A stretch of DNA of 27,632 nt, from positions 1-27,632 of the forward strand of contig JAQBNY010000024.1 of NCBI GenBank assembly GCA_028288315.1, written 5' to 3'. This stretch comes from Mucilaginibacter sp. GTDB taxonomy: Bacteria; Bacteroidota; Bacteroidia; Sphingobacteriales; Sphingobacteriaceae. This document shows positions 16,321 through 23,792 of the stretch, one piece after another (within the stretch, counting starts at the first letter, position 1; the number at the start of each line of letters is the position of its first letter). The notes under the pieces were generated by a model, which was given only the letters and a program-made list of their open reading frames with translations, was not told where the DNA came from and ran no database searches. A program made the translations under genes and the position numbers.

Positions 16321-16950
16321 AATACTTCTCCATCTTTGGGTAACAATAAATACATTTTAGTTGTTAACGGCAAACCCACCGGCCCCTTTAGTATTGATGA
16401 GTTAAGGTCCCATAAAATAAAGCCCGGCGACTTTGTAAAGACCGAAGCAATGGACGACTATAAAGAAGCTCATGAAATTGCTGAGTTAAGACAACTCTTC
16501 GGTTTTACTAAACAACCATTACCATTACAGTATTTTGGCAGTTTTGACCAGCGGGCAATTGCTTCAGTAGTTGATTGGCTCATTGTTTCAGGTGGGTTTG
16601 TTTTCCTGGGAATTGGAGCCGTAATAATAGTAACTGATAAAATGACCCAGATAATTATATCTGTAGTTATTGCTACACTTATCCCCATTGCAAAAATGGT
16701 TTACCATATTGTAATGGAAAGTTCAGATAAACAGGCCACCTACGGTAAGCAACTCTTAAACATACGGGTGACCGATTTGGAAGGTGCCCGCATAAATACC
16801 TCAAAAGCCATCACCAGAAATCTCGGTAAAATACTATCAACTGTAACTTTATGTGCTGGCTATCTCATGTGTTTTTTTAACAAAAAACAACAATGCCTGC
16901 ATGATATGATAGCCGATACGCTGGTAATAAAGGATAGGTTAAATAATTAA
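16297..16950 (+). CDS. GYF_2-RDD membrane protein, copy 1
   Basis: This 217-residue protein has an N-terminal GYF_2 domain (about 16-65: KYILVVNGKPTGPFSIDEL) and a C-terminal RDD membrane domain (from FGSFDQRAIASVVDWLIV to HDMIADTLVIK). RDD proteins are membrane proteins, some with Na+/H+ antiport activity. GYF_2 is a bacterial peptide-binding or regulatory domain. Two ATGs, 16297 and 16303, are possible; an in-frame TTG at 16294 is less likely. It sits 46 bases after the LiaF-like gene and is closed by the terminator at 17005. The second copy at 20272-20910 is clearly paralogous in the region GK.L....V.D..G......KA..RNL.K. Confidence 0.88.
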   Translation: MTMQSSGFNTSPSLGNNKYILVVNGKPTGPFSIDELRSHKIKPGDFVKTEAMDDYKEAHEIAELRQLFGFTKQPLPLQYFGSFDQRAIASVVDWLIVSGGFVFLGIGAVIIVTDKMTQIIISVVIATLIPIAKMVYHIVMESSDKQATYGKQLLNIRVTDLEGARINTSKAITRNLGKILSTVTLCAGYLMCFFNKKQQCLHDMIADTLVIKDRLNN

Positions 16951-17004
16951 AACTTTGGTGATTTGAAGGTTGAACGGATGCTTTCAGTCTTTCTAAATAA
17001 CTTT

Positions 17005-17048
17005 ATTACAAAAAGCCCTCCCGAATTATTGGGAGGGCTTTTTGTAAT
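17005..17048. terminator. Bidirectional terminator between RDD gene and tldE
   Basis: An 18-bp perfect stem, ATTACAAAAAGCCCTCCC (17005-17022) with its complement at 17031-17048, surrounds an 8-nt loop. A5 and T5 in the stem flanks make it work on both strands, fitting the convergent genes on each side. Confidence 0.93.
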
Positions 17049-17091
17049 TCAGATTGTTTAATTCTGAGACGTAGGATTATACAATAGGGAA

Positions 17092-17207
17092 GCGTACCTA
17101 TGGCACGCAAATCTTTATAATTTATTTCTACAAAGCGGATGCTTCTAACGGAGCATTTAAAATATCTCTGTATTCTTTGTGCTTTTTTCTTTGTGGCCTC
17201 TGTGGTT
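17092..17207. repeat. Composite palindrome and TTTGTG-rich region
   Basis: GCGTACC-TAT-GGCACGC (17092-17108) is a hairpin with one mismatch. ATGCT/AGCAT (17139-17143, 17152-17156) is a second short palindrome. From about 17168 to 17207 degenerate copies of TCTTTGTG / CCTCTGTG repeat about every 10-20 bases. The layout is like intergenic repeat patches of Bacteroidota genomes (from memory). It ends at the tldE stop codon. Confidence 0.5.
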
Positions 17208-17208
17208 A

Positions 17209-18546
17209 TTATACCGCGTCAGATAACGAAGTAAACGTAAACTCCTTTATCCGCATTGGCGGTATCAGCGCACTTTGGCCGCTTTCACCGCTAACCGTAC
17301 GCTCAACCTTACCTAAGGCATCCAAATTATTCAGCATAATTACTGGGCTCTCATTAAAACGCAGGTTTTTTATCGGGAACTTTATCTTTCCGTTCTCAAT
17401 ATAGAAAGTACCATCACGCGTTAAACCGGTAAATAGCAAAGTTTGCGGATCAACCGGGCGGATATACCATAAACGGGTAACCAATATACCTTTTTCGGTT
17501 CCTTTTATAAGTTCCTCAAGGCTGGCAGTGCCACCTTCCATAATTATATTACCGGGGTTGGGAATAGGTTTAACACCTTTTTTTTGTGCCCAGTAACGCG
17601 AGTAGGTAAGGTTCTTTATCACGCCTTTTTCTATCCATGTTCTTTTTTCCTGCGGCTGACCGTCGCCACTCCAACTGCTCGAAGGCAGATCAGGGTGTGA
17701 TGGATCGGTGTAAATATTTATCCGTTCATCTACCAGCTTTTCGCCCAGTTTGCTTTTGCCGCCTGGCTTGCTTAAAAAGCTTCGGCCTTCATCGGCACTG
17801 CGGGCATCAAGGCCGCCATATAATTGTTCAAGCAATACTATACCTGCAGCCGGCTCTAATATTACGGTATACTTACCGGGCTCAATAGCTCTTGCGCTTA
17901 ATGATCCGCTGGCTTTTTGCGCGGCAATTTTAGTTGATGCAAGCGTGTCCAGTTTGGTTACATCATTATAATCTTTAGTAGCATAACCAGATCCCTGACT
18001 ATCAGCCGTGCGAAGTGTTATTGAAAAATTAATATCTGTTGAGGTATTATAAGCAAACAACCCGTGCGAATTCATCATGGCAGAAAAGTTTGCGCTGTTC
18101 TGCAAAAACCCTGCTGCTGTAAGCTTAGCCTCTTTAGCTACGTTTAAGCTTTGCCCAACCATAGTAGTGCGTTGTGCCGGTGTTATAGCAGCAGTTGCAG
18201 GTACAAAGGTTTTAGTTGCAGGTGCATAAGCTTGCGGCCCTAAAAAAGGCATGTACTCGGGGTTTTCGGGAGCCAGCTTGGCTAAATCCTCTGAGCGTTT
18301 TACAGCACTTGCTATGGCTTCATCAGTATATTCGTTCAAGGTAACAATACCCAGTTTTTTGCCAAAGGCCGATGATATGGCCATGGTAGTTGAGCTTAAA
18401 GAGCCGCTGGTTGATACCGAATTACGAGCGTATCTTATATTTGCCGAGTCGCCACCATTAATGTTTACTTCGCACTCATCGGCTTTGGAATAACTTAGCG
18501 CTTTTTTCAAAATCGCTTTGCATTCATCTTCAGTTAAAATAGCCAT
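17209..18546 (-). CDS. tldE: TldE/PmbA-like protein (inactive partner of TldD)
   Basis: This 445-residue protein belongs to the TldD/PmbA family. The pair TldD-TldE forms a protease that processes peptides such as microcin B17 and CcdA in enterobacteria. Here the position that holds HExxxH in TldD reads VLLEQLYGGLDA, with no His pair, so it lacks the zinc site and matches TldE. Conserved family segments include IRYARNSVSTSGSLSS near the N-terminus, LPSSSWSGDGQPQEKRTWIEKG, and the C-terminal LLFTGLTRDGTFYIENG. It has no signal peptide (MAILTEDECKAILK). ATG 18546. The stop of tldD lies four bases upstream, so the two are one operon with tldD first. Confidence 0.92.
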   Translation of the reverse strand: MAILTEDECKAILKKALSYSKADECEVNINGGDSANIRYARNSVSTSGSLSSTTMAISSAFGKKLGIVTLNEYTDEAIASAVKRSEDLAKLAPENPEYMPFLGPQAYAPATKTFVPATAAITPAQRTTMVGQSLNVAKEAKLTAAGFLQNSANFSAMMNSHGLFAYNTSTDINFSITLRTADSQGSGYATKDYNDVTKLDTLASTKIAAQKASGSLSARAIEPGKYTVILEPAAGIVLLEQLYGGLDARSADEGRSFLSKPGGKSKLGEKLVDERINIYTDPSHPDLPSSSWSGDGQPQEKRTWIEKGVIKNLTYSRYWAQKKGVKPIPNPGNIIMEGGTASLEELIKGTEKGILVTRLWYIRPVDPQTLLFTGLTRDGTFYIENGKIKFPIKNLRFNESPVIMLNNLDALGKVERTVSGESGQSALIPPMRIKEFTFTSLSDAV

Positions 18547-18550
18547 ATGG

Positions 18551-20185
18551 TTAAATTTTTCTTGCTGTGTTAATTACGTTAACTCCTTTAAACAGGGCGG
18601 TTGATGAGCCATGAGATACGGCGCTTGCTTGCATTGGCTGCCCTTTGCCGTCAAAGAACGATCCGCCTAAACGATAATCGTTTTTATCACAAACGGCGGC
18701 GCATGAGTTCCAGAATTCCTGAGTGTTGGCCTGGTAAGCAACATCATTTAACATGCCTACTATTTTACCGTTTTTTATTTCAAAATAAAGCTGGCCGCTA
18801 AACTGAAAGTTATACCGTTGCTGATCTATAGAGAAAGAACTATCGCCAATAATGTAAATACCTTTCTCCACCTTGCTTATCATCTGCTCAACATTTAAAG
18901 GCGTTTTGCCCGGTTGCAGCGATATATTAGGCATGCGTTGAAACTGTACATCCTGCCAGCTCTGCGAGTAGCAGCAACCTTGTGATTCTTTAAGGCCTAT
19001 GATGTGTGCCTGATCGCGGATGGTTTGGTAATTAACTAATATGCCATCCTTAATAATATCCCATTGTTTAGTGCCAACACCCTCATCATCATACCCAACA
19101 GCACCTAATGAGCCGGGTTGCAGCTTATCTGCCACTATGTTTACTTTATCACTGCCGAATTTGAAGTTGCCCGATTTCCATTTATCTAAAGTAAGGAAGC
19201 TGGTACCGGCAAAGTTGGCCTCATACCCTAAAACACGATCAAGTTCTGATGGGTGACCTACCGATTCGTGTATAGTTAACCAAAGGTGACTTGGATCAAG
19301 CACCAAATCGTATTTGCCCGGTTCAACAGTTTTGGCTTTTATTTTTTGGGCCGCCTGCAAAGCTGCCGCAGCTGCATCTTCATGCATATCATACCGGTCG
19401 CGGTAAAGGATTGTTTGGCTTTTTATTTTATCACTTTCGCGTGGTATCAGGTATTCATAACCCATACCGCGTGGTGCACTTAGCGCGTTGCGGGTTTCAA
19501 ACTTGCCGGTTTTCTCATCAACCTTAGTTACGCCAAATATTGGCCATATGCGGTGGATATCCTGATCTATATATGAACCATCTGTTGAGGCAAAATATTT
19601 TTGCTCATTCACAAAAAACAGTACCGAGTTAACGTAGTTGGCGCCGTTCTTAAAAGCAGCATCATTAACTGATAATAACAGATCTGTTTTTTCCTTCATC
19701 GGCACCTCAAAAGCATTTTTTTCTATGGGTGTTTTCCATGTAACCTCGCCATAGCCTTTTTGCGGTGCCAGCTGTACAGGTTCGCTTTGTATGCGTGAAT
19801 TTTCTTTTGCTATGGCAACGGCAGTTTCGGCCGCGCGGGCTATGCTGTCATTATCCAGCTTATCGGTTGCGGCAAAGCCCCAGCAGCCATTGGCAATAAC
19901 CCGGATACCCATACCATATGATTCGGTATCAACTATGTTCTCAATGTTTCTATCGCGGGTTACCACAAACTGGTTAAGGTAGCGACCCAGGCGGGCATCG
20001 GTATAAGTTGCGCCTTTTGAGCGTGCAGCATTCAGGGCAACATCAGCCATGCGTTTTTTAATGGCTACGTCAACATCCCGCATAACGGTGCCGGACATAA
20101 CAGGTGTGCCCATAGCGGTCATCCTGCTGAGCATGGTTGCACTAATGCCCATGCCGGTAAGGTAAAGGAAATCTTTTCTTTTCAA
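18551..20185 (-). CDS. tldD: TldD-like zinc metallopeptidase with Tat-like N-terminus
   Basis: This 544-residue TldD-type peptidase has the zinc motif HESVGH at 306-311, with His306, Glu307 and His311. The GCCY segment (Cys404/405) is where the third zinc ligand of E. coli TldD (Cys454) would fall. It starts with MKRKDFLYLTGMG, a Tat-like pattern with Lys for the first Arg and a moderately hydrophobic stretch after it; this is unlike cytoplasmic E. coli TldD. No ATG precedes it: the frame is open from a TAG stop 27 bases upstream, so TTG 20185 is the start, supported by this conserved-looking N-terminus. The next in-frame ATG (codon 12) would cut into that motif. It leads the operon with tldE. 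Confidence 0.9.
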   Translation of the reverse strand: MKRKDFLYLTGMGISATMLSRMTAMGTPVMSGTVMRDVDVAIKKRMADVALNAARSKGATYTDARLGRYLNQFVVTRDRNIENIVDTESYGMGIRVIANGCWGFAATDKLDNDSIARAAETAVAIAKENSRIQSEPVQLAPQKGYGEVTWKTPIEKNAFEVPMKEKTDLLLSVNDAAFKNGANYVNSVLFFVNEQKYFASTDGSYIDQDIHRIWPIFGVTKVDEKTGKFETRNALSAPRGMGYEYLIPRESDKIKSQTILYRDRYDMHEDAAAAALQAAQKIKAKTVEPGKYDLVLDPSHLWLTIHESVGHPSELDRVLGYEANFAGTSFLTLDKWKSGNFKFGSDKVNIVADKLQPGSLGAVGYDDEGVGTKQWDIIKDGILVNYQTIRDQAHIIGLKESQGCCYSQSWQDVQFQRMPNISLQPGKTPLNVEQMISKVEKGIYIIGDSSFSIDQQRYNFQFSGQLYFEIKNGKIVGMLNDVAYQANTQEFWNSCAAVCDKNDYRLGGSFFDGKGQPMQASAVSHGSSTALFKGVNVINTARKI

Positions 20186-20189
20186 TGTG

Positions 20190-20238
20190 GTATTATTATT
20201 TGCCTAATATAGTAATATGCTATAATAAATAATAATAC
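20190..20238. repeat. 12-bp AT-only inverted repeat upstream of tldD
   Basis: GTATTATTATTT (20190-20201) and AAATAATAATAC (20227-20238) are perfect complements with a 25-nt loop. On the minus strand it lies 5-53 bases before the tldD start, where a promoter or operator would be; on the other side is the end of the RDD gene. Low complexity weakens the case for function. Confidence 0.55.
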
Positions 20239-20271
20239 TGCAGAGTATGTATTTTAAGGTTTTAAAACAGC

Positions 20272-20910
20272 CTACGCTTCCTGTCTAATCACGTATGTGC
20301 GTGCAATTTGGTCATGCCAGCCTTGCCTGTGCTCATCCCACAAAATATTCAAATAGCCTATGCAAAGCGCAGCGCCAGAGATAAATTTAGATAGGTTACG
20401 TATAAATGCTTTACCTAAACTCAAGCCTTTACCATCGGCATCAACTACGGCCATTTTGCAAAGTTTTTTACCTATGCTGCCACGCATGGGTGTGGCTTCA
20501 AAAAGGGTGTTATATATTACAGACAACGAAAAGCCTATCAGGTTCACCTTTAATTGGTTCATTGGCAACTTGGTATCAAAGTTTTCTAAATAGGTTTTAA
20601 TTTGGTCGGTAGGGAAAAACATAGCAATCAATACCATTATAAGGCTCAATATAATATATAAAGCTACTATGTCTAACAGGTATGCTACCAGTCGCCACCA
20701 AAAAGTAGCCAAATTATCTTCGGTAGGGAAGTAGTGCCCTTTCGCTTCAAAGTAACCGTAAAACTCAGGCAAATCTGATGCGTTTTGCCAACTGCTGCCT
20801 GTATCTGATGCGATACGGGTGTTAATATCCAGCCCCTTGTCTATAAGTTCGTTGTAGGTAAAGGGACCTGTTTTTTCTCCGTCTTGCAGGATGTAGTAAT
20901 TATCTGTCAT
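20272..20910 (-). CDS. GYF_2-RDD membrane protein, copy 2
   Basis: This 212-residue protein has the same architecture as the copy at 16297: a GYF_2 domain at about 1-50 (YYILQDGEKTGPFTYNEL) and an RDD domain (LATFWWRLVAYLLDIVALY to WHDQIARTYVIR). The first Arg and Asp of the RDD name are both present (WRLVAYLLD). ATG 20910 (MTDNYY) is chosen over a TTG seven codons upstream because it starts just before the first GYF strand. The DUF4159 gene ends 39 bases upstream on the same strand, so they are likely co-transcribed. This ties a GYF_2-RDD protein to the MoxR cluster. Confidence 0.88.
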   Translation of the reverse strand: MTDNYYILQDGEKTGPFTYNELIDKGLDINTRIASDTGSSWQNASDLPEFYGYFEAKGHYFPTEDNLATFWWRLVAYLLDIVALYIILSLIMVLIAMFFPTDQIKTYLENFDTKLPMNQLKVNLIGFSLSVIYNTLFEATPMRGSIGKKLCKMAVVDADGKGLSLGKAFIRNLSKFISGAALCIGYLNILWDEHRQGWHDQIARTYVIRQEA

Positions 20911-20949
20911 TAAAAATAAATGTAATTGCAAAGATAAACCTAATATGGC

Positions 20950-21696
20950 TTAAGAGTTCATGGCATAAACAATAATGTTTACGCCAAACTTGGTATTGTC
21001 CTCTGCAAGGAAGCGTTTATTGCGGAAATCGTAGTCCCATTCGCAGCCATAATCCTTACTGCTGTACAAAACAGCAATGCGGCCGTTTATCTCAATAGCC
21101 TTTAAATAATCATGCACAAGGTCATCGCCCCAGCCATTTAATTCAAATGATGTAGTAGGAGGGCCTTTCTCAAACTTAAAAAAGGAATGATAGATCTTAT
21201 GATTATTGGGAATCTTCTTTAACGCTGTTGGCCCAAATAATGCCGCCATTTGCGTCTCGAATGATTTGGCGAAGAGCCCGTCAATATCGTGGTTGCAGTC
21301 GTCAACAAAAACGAAACCGCCATTTTGCACATACTTTTTAAAGTTTGCTTTCTCCTTAACATCAAACTGTACTAGCTTGTGACCGCTTAAATAAAGAAAA
21401 GGCGCGGTGAAAATATCATCACTGCTTAGCGGGATCACCTTTTCATGCGGATCAATAGGAATGGTAGTGTACTCCACCAAAGAGTTAAGCAGGTTTGATG
21501 GCATACGCTGATCGGTGTCCCAATCGCCGCTGTGGTAACTTAATCTGGTAAAAGTAAATTTGGAGCTGTATGCCATCTGAATTATAAACCCTAAAATTAA
21601 GACAAATATTATTCCCTTATTATTATAAAACTGCGCAAATTGTAATTTTTTGGATACTTTGTTAGATTTTTGATAAAAAATACGGGAATTAGTCAA
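20950..21696 (-). CDS. DUF4159 domain protein
   Basis: This is a 248-residue protein with a membrane or signal segment (about 29-44, GIIFVLILGFIIQMAYS) followed by a DUF4159 domain: LSYHSGDWDTDQRMPSNLL, FLYLSGHKLVQF, NGGFVFVDDCNHDIDG and GCEWDYDFRNKRF. DUF4159 domains are Rossmann-like and related to class I GATase folds; function is unknown. Start choice is hard: TTG 21696 is the only usual start before the membrane segment, while ATG 21576 (codon 41) would remove the signal. It is divergent from moxR with 69 bases between, and upstream of the RDD gene. In other Bacteroidota DUF4159 genes are found next to MoxR/DUF58 genes. Confidence 0.85.
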   Translation of the reverse strand: MTNSRIFYQKSNKVSKKLQFAQFYNNKGIIFVLILGFIIQMAYSSKFTFTRLSYHSGDWDTDQRMPSNLLNSLVEYTTIPIDPHEKVIPLSSDDIFTAPFLYLSGHKLVQFDVKEKANFKKYVQNGGFVFVDDCNHDIDGLFAKSFETQMAALFGPTALKKIPNNHKIYHSFFKFEKGPPTTSFELNGWGDDLVHDYLKAIEINGRIAVLYSSKDYGCEWDYDFRNKRFLAEDNTKFGVNIIVYAMNS

Positions 21697-21765
21697 AAGG
21701 ATAATATCTTGTGGTGTTCATAATAAATATTATTACTGTTCATCAGCATAAAAACATATACGGCA

Positions 21766-22761
21766 TTGGAACTTACCGAAAACAACATTAAGGAACTGCT
21801 TGCTAAATTACCACAGTTAAAAACTGAGATACAAAAGGTAATTGTTGGTCAGGATCATATTTTAGATGAATTGCTGGTTGCATTTTTAGCCGGCGGTCAT
21901 TGCCTGCTTGAAGGTGTACCCGGATTGGCGAAAACGCTGATTGTAAAAACGATGTCGCAAGCGCTGCACCTGGCTTTCAGGCGCATTCAGTTTACGCCTG
22001 ATCTTATGCCGACCGACATTGTTGGTACCGAGATCCTGGAAGAAGACCACGCCACAGGTAAACGCTTCTTTAAATTTAATAAGGGCCCTTTGTTCGCTAA
22101 CATTATTTTAGCCGATGAAATTAACCGTACACCGCCTAAAACGCAGGCCGCCCTTTTAGAAGCTATGCAGGAGTTTGAGGTGACCTATGGCGGGCAAACC
22201 TATCCGCTGGATAAGCCATTTTTTATATTGGCTACCCAAAACCCTATTGAACAGGCCGGAACCTATCCTTTGCCCGAAGCCCAGTTAGACAGGTTTTTAC
22301 TACTGATAAAAATTGGCTACCCAACCGAGCAGGAAGAGTTTGCAATATTGAACCGCACCACAGGCTCAAAAAAGGCCGATGTTAAAGCCGTTATCACTGC
22401 CGAAGAAATTACCCAGGCACAGGATCTGGTAAGGCAGGTAACCATAAATGAAGATTTAACCCGCTACGTAAGCAGTATAATACGAGCTACCCGCCCTGAT
22501 ACTACTACCGTTGCTTATATTAAAGAATGGGTACGCTGGGGAGCAGGTCCGCGCGCAGGCCAGGCATTAATACTAACTGCCAAAGCCCGCGCGTTGCTAA
22601 AAGGCAGATACTCTGTTTTGATGGAAGACATACAGGCTATGGCACCGGCAGTTTTAAGGCACCGTATATTAATGAACTTTAAAGCCGAAGCAGAGGGCAT
22701 TAACTCTGATAGGGTAACCGAAGAGCTGTTAAAAGTTATAGAGCGTAAAGGCCCATTGTAG
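21766..22761 (+). CDS. MoxR-type AAA+ ATPase
   Basis: This is a 331-residue AAA+ ATPase of the MoxR family, chaperone-like proteins that act with VWA-domain proteins. Walker A is GVPGLAKT at 50-57, Walker B is ILADEINR followed by TPPKTQAALLEAMQE, and the sensor 1 segment is ATQNPIEQAGTYPLPEAQLDRF. The C-terminal lid (VRWGAGPRAGQALILTAKARAL) is typical. No ATG occurs between an in-frame TAA at 21724 and the domain; TTG 21766 (MELTENN) is the best start, with CTG 21736 a weaker option. It heads a plus-strand operon with DUF58, BatA-like and DUF4175-like genes. Confidence 0.93.
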   Translation: MELTENNIKELLAKLPQLKTEIQKVIVGQDHILDELLVAFLAGGHCLLEGVPGLAKTLIVKTMSQALHLAFRRIQFTPDLMPTDIVGTEILEEDHATGKRFFKFNKGPLFANIILADEINRTPPKTQAALLEAMQEFEVTYGGQTYPLDKPFFILATQNPIEQAGTYPLPEAQLDRFLLLIKIGYPTEQEEFAILNRTTGSKKADVKAVITAEEITQAQDLVRQVTINEDLTRYVSSIIRATRPDTTTVAYIKEWVRWGAGPRAGQALILTAKARALLKGRYSVLMEDIQAMAPAVLRHRILMNFKAEAEGINSDRVTEELLKVIERKGPL

Positions 22762-22796
22762 CCTCACCCTTCCCTCTCCAAAGGAGAGGGTTTTAA
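22760..22796 (+). repeat. CCTCTCC/GGAGAGG element, copy A
   Basis: CCCTCTCC-AAA-GGAGAGGG (22772-22790) followed by TTTT forms an 8-bp hairpin. It is preceded by AGCCTCACC, which overlaps the last two bases of the moxR stop. The second copy at 23755-23792 is inverted. A terminator-like T4 could reduce read-through into DUF58. Confidence 0.75.
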
Positions 22797-22840
22797 TATA
22801 ATTCGAGATTGAACATTCGACATTCGAAATCAAAAAAACC

Positions 22841-23719
22841 ATGCTTGATCCTAAAGTATTAATGACCATTAAGGATTTGCCATTATTGGCGAAAACGGTT
22901 ATTGATGGCTTTATGAATGGGTTTAACAAAAGTACAGTTAAAGGCCCCGGATTGGAATTTAGTCAATACCGAAGCTACCAGCCGGGCGATGACCTGCGTT
23001 GGCTCGACTGGCGAATGTTTGCCCGGTCAGATAGGTATTATATCCGTGAATCGGAAGTTGAAACCAGTATATCAGTAAGGTTTTTGATAGATGCAAGCGC
23101 ATCTATGAACCATGATGATAATGGTGTTAAAAAGATAGATTATGCCCGTTTCCTGGCCGCATCGCTGGCTTATCTGGCCAACTTGCAGGGCGATTCGGTA
23201 GCGTTGAATGTGTTTAAAGATGGCGACTTGTTTTCCTTGCCATCCAAGCCCGACCCGCAGCATTTGCAACGCTTGTACTATCATTTACAACAGGTTGACC
23301 CATCCGGCACGTTTACCAAACCAGCGCATTATAAAGAACTGTTTGCAGGAACCGGGCGGAAGGAGCTGTTGATATTTGTTACTGATATGTACCAGGCAAA
23401 TGAGGAGATAAATAATTTGTTAACCACATTAGCTGCCTTAAAGCATGAGATAGTGGTTTTTCATTTGATGGGGCAGAATGAGCTGGATTTTGATTTTAAA
23501 GGCTTTTCTACTTTAGAAGATCTGGAGACAGGAGAAACCATACAGGTGAATGCGCAGCGCGCCAAAGCCACTTATCAGGAAAAGCTACAACAATATTTAG
23601 CAACCATAAAAAGTGATTTGCTGGGCAAGCATATAGCCTATAAAATGGTTAGCACCGCCCGCCCATTGGATGAAGCCTTAAGGGAGTTTTTAATGCAGCG
23701 AAAAAAAGGATTTATTTAA
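22841..23719 (+). CDS. DUF58 domain protein (VWA-like)
   Basis: This 292-residue soluble protein carries the DUF58 signature RSYQPGDDLRWLDWRMFARSD (44-64) and the VWA MIDAS-like motif DASASM at 84-89. It has no membrane segment. DUF58 proteins are standard partners of MoxR ATPases and are taken to be substrates or adaptors for them. The C-terminal segment ends MQRKKGFI. ATG 22841 is 79 bases after the moxR stop, and the gap contains a hairpin element. The BatA-like gene follows 73 bases later. It is flanked on both sides by inverted copies of the same repeat. Confidence 0.93.
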   Translation: MLDPKVLMTIKDLPLLAKTVIDGFMNGFNKSTVKGPGLEFSQYRSYQPGDDLRWLDWRMFARSDRYYIRESEVETSISVRFLIDASASMNHDDNGVKKIDYARFLAASLAYLANLQGDSVALNVFKDGDLFSLPSKPDPQHLQRLYYHLQQVDPSGTFTKPAHYKELFAGTGRKELLIFVTDMYQANEEINNLLTTLAALKHEIVVFHLMGQNELDFDFKGFSTLEDLETGETIQVNAQRAKATYQEKLQQYLATIKSDLLGKHIAYKMVSTARPLDEALREFLMQRKKGFI

Positions 23720-23754
23720 CATGAATAATAATAATATATATCATCAAACATTTT

Positions 23755-23792
23755 TAAAGTCCTCTCCTTTGGAGAGGATTTAGGTGAGGCTT
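23755..23792 (-). repeat. CCTCTCC/GGAGAGG element, copy B (inverted)
   Basis: On the minus strand this reads AAGCCTCACC-TAAAT-CCTCTCC-AAA-GGAGAGG-ACTTTA. The first nine bases of the core and the 17-base hairpin are identical to copy A; only the spacer (5 against 4 bases) and the flank differ. It ends directly before the ATG at 23793, so the hairpin would be in the leader of the BatA-like gene. Confidence 0.75.

Noticed and set aside
17177..17404. Plus-strand open frame across the tldE 3' end
   Set aside because: Antisense shadow of a well-supported TldE gene; the start lies in a repeat patch.
21688..21720. Ten-codon minus-strand reading frame (MNTTRYYPFD) before the DUF4159 gene
   Set aside because: Too short to support as a leader peptide; no regulatory codons or attenuator structure seen.
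23784..23792. GTG start for the BatA-like gene
   Set aside because: The three extra residues are encoded by the end of repeat copy B; ATG 23793 fits the BatA N-terminus.
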